DNA of 64,000 nt. Source: Monosporascus cannonballus. Taxonomy: Eukaryota; Ascomycota; Sordariomycetes; Xylariales. The stretch spans positions 62,001 to 126,000 of the forward strand of contig QJNS01000135.1 of assembly GCA_004154925.1 (NCBI GenBank). Direction: 5' to 3'. A program made the translations under genes and the position numbers. This document shows positions 25,768 to 36,989 of this stretch, one piece after another (position 1 is the first letter of the stretch; the number at the start of each line of letters is the position of its first letter). The notes below the pieces were generated by a model that saw only the letters and a program-made list of their open reading frames with translations, was not told where the DNA came from and did not search any database.

Positions 25768-25903
25768 GTCGGGGATTGTAGGATCAGCACAGCAAATATA
25801 TGAATAACGGGTGGGTGACTCTTGACAAGATTTGAACGGAGTAAAAACACGTTTGAAGAGGATGTAGGTAATGTAGCTGGTTTCTGGGACGGACGCATCA
25901 GCC

Positions 25904-25912
25904 CTTTATATA
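25904..25912 (-). promoter_or_regulatory. TATA-like element upstream of the island gene
   Basis: The minus strand reads ATGCAAATATATAAAGG about 135 bp before the ATG at 25767. Position and sequence fit a TATA box, and an octamer-like ATGCAAAT directly precedes it. The transcription start is not known. Confidence 0.5.
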
Positions 25913-25919
25913 TTTGCAT

Positions 25920-26500
25920 CTAGTCTATATGAGCTGCCCGCCTACATCTAGCCAGGAAGCTTCAGCCAATGAACGCAACTGCACAGCTCGGGGGGAGTGA
26001 AGACTTTGTCGAGCTAGTACTCCGTTTGTCACCTGCCCCCTTCCCCTAAGGCAAAGCAAAAGGAGGCCTCCAAAGGCCGTTGTCAAACGCTTAGAGGGCT
26101 ACACGATGGTCCTAAAATTACGATGTATTATCAAGCACTAAATTGTAAGTGTCGTGGGCCGTTCTGAAGTTGGCCGATAAAGGTGAGCCAGTTGCAGGTA
26201 AAATATTAATAGTGTTATAAATAGAGATACGTGCCACGAACGAGGACATGATGCCGCAATGCCTGTAATGTCCTGTATGATCCCGCCGAAGAAGGCCTCA
26301 AGTGGCCTGACCAATATGCCTCGCCATGATACTGTGAGACCCTGACATCACACACAGAAGCATATAACTGAAGAAGAAGTGTATTAGAGGTTGCCTGACC
26401 ACTAAAAGGTCTTCTATAAAAGGTGATAATGGTGAACCCTCCTTAAATACAGATAAAAACAGTAGTAGCCAAGAGATAAGAACACCGGAGTGGCCGAAGT
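25920..26500. other. Right part of the RIP-free island, no gene supported
   Basis: Balanced composition continues to about 26500, then changes to AT-rich. It includes a pyrimidine stretch (CCCCCTTCCCC near 26037), a CCAAT motif near 25966, and TATAAA-like sites near 26217 and 26413 on the plus strand. No open frame of convincing length or splice pattern was found. It probably serves as upstream region of the minus-strand gene. Confidence 0.45.
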
Positions 26501-26748
26501 TATTTCCATTAATCGGTTAATTAATTAACCCATAACTTTATTAGATTTAATATATCCTCTTAGTTATTAAGAATTCATAATTAAAGTTTTTAAAAGTTTA
26601 AAGAATTTTCTAAAAAAGAAATACCGTATTGGTTAATTTAAAGCAAGAAATAAAAAATATAAAAAGTTAAAATCCGAAATCTATATATTCGAAATACTTA
26701 AATTCTGGAAATTTTCAATAAGATTTAAGCTTATATTTTTAAGTATTC
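26501..26748. other. AT-rich flank between the island and element H, nothing recognised
   Basis: This stretch is AT-rich and stop-filled in all frames. It does not match the internal part of element H next to the right LTR, so it is taken as outside H. Confidence 0.5.
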
Positions 26749-26858
26749 AATTGGAGTAGGAGAAGAATTGGTCTTAATTAATGCGGATAATCATTTTATA
26801 TCACGATACGGAATGGGATTGTCGAAATAAAGAACTTATTCTTATTATATTGCTGGTA
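26749..26858 (-). repeat. Left LTR of element H, outer 110 bp
   Basis: It matches 58774-58883 of the right LTR up to TGCTGGTA, where element D is inserted. The LTR resumes at 33594. Confidence 0.88.
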
Positions 26859-27215
26859 TGTTATGACCTAACGGGCTGCGGCCTCAGAAGACGGTCGCAA
26901 CGGTGACTAAGCCATGTGGATCGAGTCACGTGATGGCTCGACAGGATCGATCGTAAAGCCTCTAAAGCCAGGCTCGACAAAATGAAAAAATTAAATATAA
27001 AGATATTTATTATTTCCATAATTTAGATAATTTCAATTTATAATATTTATTAATATTAAATGTTTGCATTATAATATTTCGTTACTTAAGGTACTTTTAG
27101 TATTACAAGACGTAATACGTTACTATATTTATTGCTTAGATTCCCACGATATTCCTGCCAATATAAATCCGTCGACTTAAGGTTTAATAATTGGTTAAAC
27201 CGCCGAGCCGTTATA
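26859..27215 (+). repeat. 5' LTR of element D (U3 type IV)
   Basis: This 357-bp LTR starts TGTTATGACCTAACGGGC and ends GCCGTTATA (from GCCGTCACA). It has a single copy of the 36-bp unit that is triplicated in the 3' LTR. Confidence 0.95.
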
Positions 27216-27579
27216 CGTTATAAGCTTTTATTTAATAATACCGTTAAACTTTAAACAATATTTAATACTGTTAAAATATCGACCAGTACTTAGAAAACCT
27301 TTATTTAACAGTTTTAGGCTCGAATTCGGGAACTGGAAAAAAAAGTTTGATAACTTAAAGCTACGCCTGCCCAACCCTTTTTCGCCCGTATAAAGCCGAA
27401 AAAACCAGAACCTTACGATGGAAAAGGTAATCTTTAAACCTTTTTAACTTAAATACGAATTTATTTTTATTTCTTAAATTTTAATAACTTAGCGGATATG
27501 GTCCTAATAGTAAAAATATGCTTAACAGAAAATACGGCTAAATAATTTAAGCTTATTATAAGAAATTTCTTGGAAATAA

Positions 27580-28120
27580 AAAAAATAAATAAGAAAAATT
27601 TTATTAATAAGATCTTTTTAATTTATACCAATTTCGAAAATAAAATGCGTAATAATTTCGGTAACCCGGATAAAAAACGATTAATAACTTAATAACTTTT
27701 ATAATTCCGACAAAAAGAATTTATATTTAAGTACGCCGTAACCTTCAAAAATTTTGCAGTTAAGGTAAAATAAAAAAACGACGAAACCGATACCTTTATT
27801 AACATATTTTACAAAAAAATAAAAAACAATATAAAAAATAAAATTATTCGAATCGAATAACTAATTATCCTAAACCGATATATCGCAAAAATAATTAAGA
27901 TTAATAATCGACAGTTTGAAAAACGATAAAAGAAAAAAAGATAATATATTTTACGTTCGGGATATAACAAGTCCAATTAAGAGAAAAAACAAAACGCACC
28001 CCTTATTTCTTATGGAACGGCGTTAGGACTTATGAAATTCGGCGTTACCCATAAATAAAATTAAAACCAGATTAGGTGCTTTAATTACAACAAAATAGGA
28101 TATAAGGCTTATAAATACAA
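27580..28120 (+). pseudogene. Gag of element D with CCHC zinc knuckle
   Basis: The capsid-like part reads Phe-Glu-Asn-Lys-Met-Arg-Asn-Asn-Phe-Gly-Asn-Pro-Asp and continues through Lys-Tyr-Ala-Val-Thr-Phe-Lys-Asn-Phe, typical of Ty3/gypsy capsid. A single knuckle near 28068-28112 has the C-x2-C-x4-H-x4-C layout, with Cys 2 and 4 and the His all replaced by Tyr. Gag packages the element RNA into particles. Element E keeps the same knuckle at 45278-45320. The conserved stretch 28380-28560 downstream is in a sense frame too and is probably the gag-protease linker. Confidence 0.8.
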
Positions 28121-29139
28121 AAAACCTAAGAAATCACAATAAAATAACTGGACCCTTATATTAAAAGGATAACCCAAAAATAATTAAAGAAACGATAATA
28201 AAGTTATTAACATAATCCAAGCCAAATATGCATTAAGCCTTAAGCAAAAGGTCCAATAAGGATTATTACGACAAAAAATCTGACGAAAAATGCGAAAAGT
28301 TAAAAAACTAATTTAATAAGTAATATAAATATAACAAAAGGCATTATAAGGATAATTATACGAATACCGGAATTAAATAAAAAAACTTTATCCCGGAATT
28401 CCCGATCGATATGGCAAAATATATATTATATATTGTCAACGACGAAAGTATCCCAATTACGAAAAATAAAAATAATATATTTACGAACGAATTACCCGCA
28501 TATATTATAAGGGATTCGATTTTTCAAACCGTACCGGGCATAACAAAAATAATAAGCAATAATATCGATAATTTCGAACTATAATATGAGGAAATATCTA
28601 ATAGTTAGCCGAAATAAAGAGCTGGCCCGAAAAAAAATAATGCCCGCAGAAAAACCCCTTTTATTATTATGGATAGTACAACCATTAAACGGAAAAGGCG
28701 TTAATTTAACGTACGGTAAAAAAACATTATTAGAAAATTATTACGGATTTTTATTTTTAATTGGCATTTATTATAGATCTTACGAAAACAAGGCCATTAA
28801 AGAAAAAATACATTAATTTATAAGAGATTTCTAGAATAATAACCAAAATAACGCATAATAACATATAATCGTAAACATAAAAAATAATTTATTCGATAAA
28901 AAAAATTATAAGAAAATTAAGAACAATTAATACGGCTTAAAGGAATAATACGCCGACAATAACGATAAATATAATAACTTAATGCGTTAAACGAAAAAAC
29001 ATAAGCAAAGCTTAACCGATTGGAATAAGAATTTAAAAAAAGTTACTTATAAGAAAGCCGCAAAATAACGAAACCTAAAGGGTTTAAAGGGAACTCTTAA
29101 AAAAGGCTTTAAACGCGACGATAAGAAACGTTAACGACC

Positions 29140-29230
29140 TTATTACTTTAGATATACAAATCGGAACGTATTGGTATACCGTAATAATAAATTACGGAGC
29201 TTTAGGCGGAAATTACATTATATTAAATAT
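29140..29230 (+). pseudogene. Aspartic protease active site region of element D
   Basis: Val-Ile-Ile-Asn-Tyr-Gly-Ala-Leu-Gly-Gly-Asn-Tyr is seen, with Asn-Tyr-Gly at 29190-29198. The catalytic Asp is Asn by RIP. In element F the same place (near 63815-63835) still has Asp-Tyr-Gly. Confidence 0.75.
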
Positions 29231-30059
29231 AATTAATATGTTTAAATTATTATAGAGATATAAGTTAAAATCTTATATAACGACAAATACTGAAAGTTAG
29301 AAATTTGCTTACGATAACAAAAGAATTATACGCAAAATTAATTATTTCGAGATTTTTGTTAAAGGACAATACTAGATAATTAATTTCGATATCGTTTTAT
29401 TTGGAAATTACGATATGATCTTAGGATTACCATAAATATGTTAATACAAAGTTTTAATTAATGGCGGAACTAATTAAATAAAATTTGTTTTACTCCTTAT
29501 TAACAAACGAAAAAAAAATTAAAATCTTAATATTCGATCGATAATAATAACGAATGTAAGCATAAAAATACAATAAATACTTTATTATTTAAAAAAACAA
29601 AACATAAAAAAAACGGACATTAAAAAGATTACGACGTATTATTGCTATTATTAAAGCGAAATTAAAGCAATTAAATAATAATTTAAAATAATAAGAATAA
29701 TAACTTAAAAAGTTAAAAAATTTAATTAATATATTATTGCAATATTACAGATACGAATAACTTTTCAAAATAGAATTCGATACGAAATTATTAAAATATA
29801 ACGAATAAAATTATGAAATAAATTTTAAAAAAAGATTTTCGATAAATTTCTACCTTATTTACAACCTTAATAAAAATAAGTTACGTATTTTTAAAGAATA
29901 CTTAGAAAATCGGTTATAAAAAGGATAAATTCGACTTTCGAAATTATTAATAAGATATATTATATTTTTCGTACTTATAAAAATGAAAAATTATAATTTA
30001 TAATTAACTATTAATAATTAAACGATATTATTATTAAAAATTAAACATTATTACCTTTA

Positions 30060-30400
30060 ATTACGGAAATAAAAAACCGATTTTACGAAACCAAATAATT
30101 CATAGTATTTGATCTTAAAAAAATATAATTTCGTTAAAATTAAAAAAAGATACGAATAAAAAATAACTTTTAAAAATAAATACGGATTATTTAAGTATTT
30201 GGTTATATTAATGGGATTTATAAACGTACCAGCAACTTTTTAACGGATAATAAACCACATATTACGAAAATATCTTAATATTTTCGTCGTTTGCTATCTC
30301 GACAATATTTTTATTTTTTTAAAAATAAAAAGAATATATGTAAAATACGTTTATAAGGTTTTTTAAGTTTTATAAAACGCAAGGTTATTTATTAATACAA
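30060..30400 (+). pseudogene. Reverse transcriptase core of element D
   Basis: It contains Lys-Tyr-Gly-Leu-Phe-Lys-Tyr-Leu-Val, Met-Gly-Phe-x-Asn-Val-Pro-Ala-Thr-Phe (the usual APATFQ region), and the catalytic box Cys-Tyr-Leu-Asp-Asn at 30292-30306. The second Asp is Asn. This is standard Ty3/gypsy RT. Confidence 0.9.
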
Positions 30401-30719
30401 AGAAAAGTTAATTCCATATATAGAAAATAAAATATCTGGGACATATTATCACTTTAAAACATATTAAAATAAACCCTAAGAAACTCGCTACAATTACAAA
30501 ATGGCAAATACCAATTACGGTCAAAGAAATACAGGCATTTTTTGGATTCGCCAACTATTATAGGAAATTTATTCGAAATTTCAGCAAAATAATTATATCC
30601 TTAATAAATCTTACGAAAAAAAAAAGAATTCAAATAAACGCCAGATACAAAAAAAGCATTTCAAGCTATTAAAAATACGATTACTAACAAACTAGTACTA
30701 ATTATGTATAATCCAAACC

Positions 30720-30990
30720 GTTCCGTTAAACTAAAAACCGATATTTCGGATTACGCATTAAGCGTAATAATCGGATAACAAAATAATTAAGGCAAATTAC
30801 ATCTTATTATATTTTTTTCGTATAAATTAAAAAAAACCGAATTTAATTACGGTATTCCAAATAAGGAATTTATGGCAATTATTATGGCATTTCGGGAATT
30901 TAGGTATTTCTTAAAAGGAAATTTGCACCAGGTTAAGGTTTATACGGATCATCAAAATTTTACCCGATTCATTATAATTAGGGAACTTAT
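30720..30990 (+). pseudogene. RNase H of element D
   Basis: Leu-Lys-Thr-Asp-Ile-Ser-Asp-Tyr-Ala-Leu opens the domain (from T-D-A-S). It continues with the Asn-Lys-Glu-Phe-Met-Ala-Ile-Ile-Met-Ala-Phe helix and Val-Tyr-Thr-Asp-His-Gln-Asn. The catalytic Asp residues appear retained. The same domain in element E is split by element G at the codons for Asp-Tyr. Confidence 0.85.
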
Positions 30991-31289
30991 AAAACGATAA
31001 TTAAAATACGTAAAAGAATTGGCGAATTTCGACTTTATTATTATTTATAAAAAAGGATTAAAAAACGGCAAAGCAGATATTTTAAGTAAACGACCAGATT
31101 TCGAAAACAAATTAGTTAAAATTAATTATATAATTTTAAATATTATTACAGAAGGATATTTACGCTTACAATAAATTGCAATAATTCGGGCAATACCTAG
31201 CGACATATATCAGAAAATTTAACAGTATAACGATAACCTTTTAGCAAACCAAAAAACAAATAAACAATAAATTTTAGAAAAATATTAAA

Positions 31290-32260
31290 GAAAACTAATA
31301 CGAGAAATATACGAATATCAGTTACATAGATATCTAAGGATCCATAAAACCCTAAAAAACTTTAACGTACATATTCCTTTCTTAGAATAAAATTAATAAT
31401 ACAAAAAATTATACGGGAATACAATATTTGCGCCAAAACAAAGGCTCGACGACATAAGCCATATTGAAAATTATAGCCATTATCAGTTATAAAACGACCA
31501 TAATATTTAATTATATTCGACTTTATTATTAAATTTTTTATATCAAAAACTCTAATTACAGAAAAATATTACGATAATATTTTCGTAATTATCGATCGAT
31601 TTACGAAATTCTTTTATTTTTTACCATATTATAAGGACATAAACGCCGAATAATTAGCATATATTTTTTAAATATATTTTTAACATATACGGATTATTAA
31701 TAAAAATTATATTAAATAAAAGTTCAATATTCGTATCTAAGTTTTGGCAAGGCTTTATAACATAAATCGGCTTAAATCATAAATTATTTAGCTTATTTAA
31801 ATTTTAAATAAATAAATAAATAAAATAAATAAATTAAACTTTGGAAATTTACTTACGATATTATATTAATTACGAACAGAATAACTAGGTTAAAAAATTA
31901 CCAATTATTTAGTTAATTTATATTACTAGTTATTACGAAAGTATTAAGATAATATTTGCGAACGTAAATTTTGGTTTTATTTTAAAAGTTTATAAAAAAA
32001 TACGTAACGACGGTCCAATTAATATCAAAATAATCCTTACGTTAAAATAATTACGACAGTTATATTAAAAAATAAAAACAAAACTGGAATTCGTACGGAA
32101 TTAAATAAGTAAATATTATAACTAAAAAAAGTTAAAAAACTTAATTTTGGAAAAAGGGGAAATAATTTTCCTTATTATAAAAAATATTTAAACAAAAGAA
32201 CCCAGTAAAAAACTCGATTTCAAATATATCGGTCCATATAAAATCGCTAAAAAAATCTTA
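31290..32260 (+). pseudogene. Integrase of element D (zinc region, core, GPY motif)
   Basis: A degraded HHCC-like region begins at 31300 (His-Arg-Tyr-Leu-Arg-Ile-His-Lys-Thr). The catalytic core follows near 31517-31640 with Phe-Asp-Phe-Ile-Ile-Lys, then Ile-Ile-Asp-Arg-Phe-Thr-Lys. The C-terminal GPY module is seen as Ile-Gly-Pro-Tyr-Lys-Ile near 32230-32248. Integrase inserts the element cDNA. The frame is broken by RIP-type stops. Confidence 0.85.
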
Positions 32261-32389
32261 GAAAATAATTTCTAATTGGAACTTTTATTAAAAGTTAAAC
32301 TTTATTTAATTTTTTATATTTTTTATTCGAATTAATAACGAATACGATTAAGGTATATACAATATAAAACGATATGAAAATAAAAAACG

Positions 32390-32547
32390 AATAAGCATAC
32401 GAAATAGAAAAAATACTTAATATGCGAAAATAAAACGGACTTACCCAGTACCTAATTAAATAAAAAAAATACCCAGATTCCGAAAACACCTAAGAACTTG
32501 CTAAAAACCTTATTGGCGCCTAACGCCTGTTGAAAAACTTTTACTAA
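32390..32547 (+). pseudogene. Chromodomain of element D
   Basis: Ile-Leu-Asn-Met-Arg-Lys, Tyr-Leu-Ile-Lys, Tyr-Pro-Asp-Ser-Glu-Asn-Thr, Asn-Leu-Ile-Gly-Ala and Leu-Leu-Lys-Asn-Phe-Tyr follow in order. The Trp residues of the aromatic cage are now stops or other codons by RIP. Pol ends at 32547, inside the end of the antisense ORF (stop 32510-32512). Confidence 0.85.
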
Positions 32548-33094
32548 TAACGCCGAAATCGGCAAGATTAAAAGTTCCCCAGTTAATAAACAACCAGTTT
32601 ATGGACTCCAGGTTAAACCAGTCGAAAAAAAGAGCGGCCTCCGCCGTGGCAGCCTTGGCGGCCTCCCGATCAACCTGTTTCTCTCGACGTTCCAACTCAT
32701 CCAACTCCTTTAAGGACCAAAGCCCACGAGCTAGTATGCGTATTATACGATCGGCCCATAATTTTTTTTATTTTCGAAAATAACGAACTTTGGCTTACGC
32801 CTATTTTATTTCTTTTTCGGCTTTCTCGAATTCTGTTTTAACCTTAAGGTGGTTAAAAACGAGTTTTTCGAATTAAGAAATAAAAAAGCCGTTAATATCA
32901 TAAAGGCCCTAATTCCGCGTTACGTATTTTTTATATCGGGAAAAATCTAACGAAAAAGTACGACAAGATAATAACCCGCGACGAACATAATAAGAACATA
33001 CTGGCATATCCACGGCTCGAAAAATAATCAATTTAAATAAGTTATTTTGTTTTTTCGTTTTTCTATTAATCGGTTTTTTAATACGACCTAACAT
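32510..33094 (-). pseudogene. Antisense zinc-cluster ORF of element D (aORF), best preserved copy
   Basis: One frame of 195 codons antisense to D, starting Met-Leu-Gly-Arg-Ile-Lys, has only five stops (TAG or TAA, each a single RIP step from CAG/CAA). A cysteine array lies near residues 34-60: C-x2-[Y]-x7-C-x9-[Y]-x2-[Y]-x7-[Y], with each Tyr codon one step from Cys. Then comes a Lys/Glu-rich helix, an Arg/Lys/Gln stretch, Arg-Gly-Leu-Trp-Ser-Leu-Lys-Glu-Leu-Asp-Glu-Leu-Glu-Arg-Arg, an Ala-rich helix, a Trp-rich tail and Ser-Thr-Gly-Val-Arg-Arg-Gln. The segment 32590-32770 is GC-richer than the rest of D. The layout recalls an abundant, uncharacterised class of fungal proteins (Cys array, coiled coil, LDELDE motif); that recall needs a database search. 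Transcription would start from or near the 3' LTR. Confidence 0.8.
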
Positions 33095-33159
33095 AATGGC
33101 AGAAGGGAAACTTACAAAAAAAATTTTTTCGGGACGAAAATTGTGGAAAAAGAAGATTA

Positions 33160-33588
33160 TATTATAACCTAACGGGCTGCGGCCTCAGAAAACGGTCGCA
33201 ACGGTAACTAAGCTATATGGATCGAGTCACGTAATAGCTCGACAAAATCGATCGTAAAGCCTTTAGAGCCGGGCTCGACAGGATCGATCGTAAAGCCTTT
33301 AAAGCCGGGCTCGATAGGATCGATCGTAAAACCTTTAAAGCCGGGTTCGACAAAATAAAAAAATTAAATATAAAGACATTTATAACTTCCATAATTTAAA
33401 TAATTTCAGCTTATAATACTTATTAATATTAAGTATTTGTATTATAACATTTCGTTACCCAAGGTACCCTTGGTATTACGAAACGTAATACGTTATTATA
33501 TTTATTGCTTAGATTCCCACGATACTCCTGCCAACATAAACCTGTCGACTTAAGGTTTAATAGTTGGTTAAACCGCCGAGACGTCACA
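33160..33588 (+). repeat. 3' LTR of element D (U3 type IV)
   Basis: At 429 bp it is exactly 72 bp longer than the 5' LTR, because its U3 has three instead of one 36-bp unit. It ends in undamaged ACGTCACA, followed by the TGGTA duplication. Confidence 0.95.
33237..33344 (+). repeat. Triplicated 36-bp unit in the D 3' LTR
   Basis: Three head-to-tail units start GCTCGACA and contain ATCGATCGTAAA and a GCC-rich end. D's 5' LTR has one unit and F's LTR (61548 onward) about two. Confidence 0.95.
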
Positions 33589-33593
33589 TGGTA

Positions 33594-33746
33594 TTAAATC
33601 TCGATAATTAAAATAACAGAAAATATGCTAAATGGTAATAATAGCTAATAATGCCTGGGGGTTAAATATATGGCAAAAAAGAACTTTTTAATATATATAC
33701 GAAATTCGAGCTTTCTTATTAGCCGAACCTAATAATAGATGTAATA
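33594..33746 (-). repeat. Left LTR of element H, inner 153 bp
   Basis: It matches 58884-59036. The duplicated TGGTA of element D precedes it. Its inner edge reads TGTAATA (TGTAACA in the right LTR). Confidence 0.88.
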
Positions 33747-36700
33747 TCCCGTCTTATTTTAAGCTTTCTTTTTTACGATGGAAAACGTTTCTATTTTATC
33801 GTAAGAAATAACGATAACTTAACGTTATAATAACCATATTATATTTATATCTTTATTGATTAATCCTTTTTTTTCGACGTAATACATTTTTCAATATTTT
33901 TATTTTAGGATTTCGACTTCGTTTTTTAACAAACCTTTCGCGTTAATTTTTTTTCCTGTCCTTTTGTACTTTATTTTCCGATTAGTAATCGTTAGTTAGC
34001 TTTTTGTATTTTTTTCCAATTTGGTTATTCTGGAATAAAATAAGGTTCTGGTCGTTTCCTAATAATCTGATATATATCCCCTACTTATTAATACGATGTT
34101 TTGTAAATTCCTACCAACATAGCTCGGGACGCCTAATTACTAATTAACGGGCAAAATATATATTTTATTTTGATGTTACTATGTAATTCGCGCGTTAATT
34201 AGGTGCCGTTCTGGAGTTAACGAGGTATATAAATATCTTAATCGAAAGATTAAACAGAATCCAGGAGGTTTTCGGAAATGGATAACTGACGTTTGCTAGG
34301 TTAAAATCCATTAGGTACGTTTTTGTCCTGATATTTGTTATATAAACCAAAGTACGCCCTAATCTCCTTTTCTATATTTTCGACTAGTTATTATTCCTTA
34401 TTTAAAGTCGGTTTTTTTGTTCTGTATAAACTAGATAATAATATAACAATATAAAATAAGTGAGTTACCTAAATACTATATGTTCAACCAAAATGTTATT
34501 TAGGAGTTTTGGCTTTGTTAATATATATAGGTAAATTATCGAAATTAACTTACTCCTATTTTTATTAGTCAAATTTTTATATTTTCTTAATTCGATCGTT
34601 TAAAAGAGTATTATCGAATATTATAAGGGTATGTTTTGATCAGATATATAAAAGGCCAACCTAATGCCTATATTACTTAATTTTATTGATACGAAGAATA
34701 TCGTAAGCTGTTATTCAAACGTAGTCAAAATCCAAGTTATAAATAACAGCTTTTATTTTTTAATACAGTGGCGTATAACATCCTTAGATAATAAAACGAC
34801 CGGCTTTAAGAATATATATTAATTTATATTATATAATTCCGAGCGAAAATATATGTATTAATATAATAATATTTTTTGAATTCGAAATATTCCTTGTCGG
34901 CGATAAGCATATTAAGTTTCCAAAATAATGCAATGACGGTATTATGTCATAGGTCCGGATTATTTTCGAAATCTAATAATATTCAAAAATGGTCCTAAGG
35001 GCGATTTCCTCCTTAATTATATCGGGCAATAAGTATTAATCAATTAAAATTAATTTTCTAATTAGAACGGAATATAGGAACATAAGATAAAATGTTGTCG
35101 TATAACTTTTTTAATATTTTCTCAAATTCTGACGAACTTAGAACCTTAATACTTACAGCTTTACTTAATTTACTCAATCTAAATTAATTTATTTTCTTAA
35201 GATTTGGCTTAAAATTAGTTCAAACCGGTTTTTTAGATTGCTTTTTCGACGACGTCGATGCTATAATATATGTATTGGGATCGGGGAATATAATAAATAA
35301 GAAATCGTAATACAAATACATAAATACGGGATATAATTAATAACGTATAAAATTAAAATAATATTAAAAGTTTTTTAATAGTAACAACAAAAGATAACAG
35401 CAATTAATCGATAATATATTTGTTGTTGCTAATTATCTTTCTGAAGAAAGTTCTGATATACCTAAAAAATTCTAGAAAGTTTGTATTTAATGTTATTAAG
35501 GAACGTACCATACGTTATTATCGTCTTTAATCAATTATTTACAGGTGTTATTATTTTTGTACTTTTCTAAGCTTTAATCTTTATAATCCCCTATCTTTTT
35601 TTATTAACAACATTTATCTTCTATTTATGTATATCGATATCTGCATCTATATATATCCTCCTTTTTATTCAGTACGTTTAATCGGTTTATTATGGGTATT
35701 TCCAAATCGTCAAAACATTTTAAACGTCAGGGTTTTCGTATAAATGTGTATCTTAAGTAACTGGTTAAATAAATAAATTATTCCTTAACTAAAAATGACA
35801 TTTCCGATATTATTAGGAACGGTTAAGTTCAATATAATTAAAATCTCCAAAACCTCCATCGTTTTTCGGCATATCGTTATCGCGTCCTTAAAACCTTGAA
35901 ACATTTTATGTTCGTTAAACCTTTTATTCGTAAAGTAAACAAATCTTTGGCTTTTTAGTTTTAATGCAGCAATAAGCTTCTAATTAACCCTTTCGATATT
36001 TATAAAAGCTAAAATCCCATATATCGTTAAACTTTAATATCTAAATTATATTTTTTGGATATTAATTCCGTAATATTATTAAAGATAATAATTACCATTT
36101 TTCTATAACTTTAATTATGGATAGTCCATTTCTGCTCAGACCTTATTATCCTTAGCAAAAAATATAATAATCAATCAAAAATAATCCGGCAGTTTTTCCA
36201 ATTTTAAATATCGTCGAGCAGTTCTTTAAGAGTTACCGATTAATAACGCCAATACCTAGTATTAATATTAAAAAATTTTCTTTATCTTTAAATTTATCGA
36301 CCTTTTTCGGTTCAAGAATTATCAACCGATTTCTTGGTCCATTTATTAATATTGGCAAATTAAACCTTCGTTAATATCCTTTTTCCATATTTTAGCATAT
36401 AATCGATATCAAAAAAATAACGTAATTACTGCTTGCATTAGTTCTAAATATTCCGAAATAAGCTATTTTTTCTATCGTAATTTATTTTGTTCTGATTAAT
36501 AATACATATTTAAAGTAATATTTATTTCATTTACTTTTGGTCCCGTTATTAATCGGTTCCTAAAACGGCGAATTACCGGTGCATATTTTTGGGAAATTAT
36601 TAATGCCCAATCGCCGATTAATAAAATGTTATTTTTTTAAAAGTAAACCCGGGATAAAAGCCGTATTTATCGAAATTACTTACGCCGGTCTTTGAAATTA

Positions 36701-36980
36701 ACTTATGGTACATCTTATTAAGGACTTTTAGTACGTAAATAAATTATTTATTTAGGTTTTCGAAACACTTAATTTAATACCTTGCGAACTTTATAAAAAC
36801 GTTATTACGTTTCTAAATCGCTTAAAAATTTCGGAATATTTTCATTTCTCGGGTACATATTTTTACTAATTAAATTATTAATTATATACAGTCGTATTTA
36901 TTGATATTGCAGCTTTATTTCTTGAATATATTAATACATCATAATATATTATAAAATAATATTAAGTTATTAATTTCTAA
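33747..36980 (-). other. 3' part of element H beyond the integrase, contents not resolved
   Basis: About 3.2 kb of stop-filled AT-rich sequence lies between the integrase and the 3' LTR, longer than a usual gypsy 3' end. I could not identify a domain on either strand. It may hold the integrase C-terminus, an extra ORF, or a further decayed insertion. Confidence 0.45.
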
Positions 36981-36989
36981 AAGCCTAAT

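Larger units (their letters stand above)
26859..33588 (+). mobile_element. Element D: full-length chromovirus inserted in the H LTR
   Basis: It is flanked by a perfect TGGTA duplication (26854-26858 and 33589-33593), and the undisturbed sequence can be read at 58872-58890 in the other H LTR. LTRs are 26859-27215 and 33160-33588. The plus-strand order is gag, protease, RT, RNase H, integrase with GPY motif and chromodomain, then an antisense ORF. Total length is 6.73 kb. All domains carry RIP-type lesions. It is the best reference copy for the family in this window. Confidence 0.97.

Noticed and set aside
25537..25919. Frames overlapping the island gene (plus 25537-25803, minus 25656-25919)
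   Set aside because: Both are out of frame with the supported model. The minus one would start on the TATA-like motif itself.
26483..26520. tRNA-like GTGGCCGAAG sequence at the edge of the island
   Set aside because: No cloverleaf can be drawn, and there is no T-loop sequence downstream.
28586..28816. 76-codon open frame in element D
   Set aside because: The neighbouring conserved sense frame (28380-28560 and onward, with RIP-type stops) is the real gag-protease linker. This frame is a shadow.
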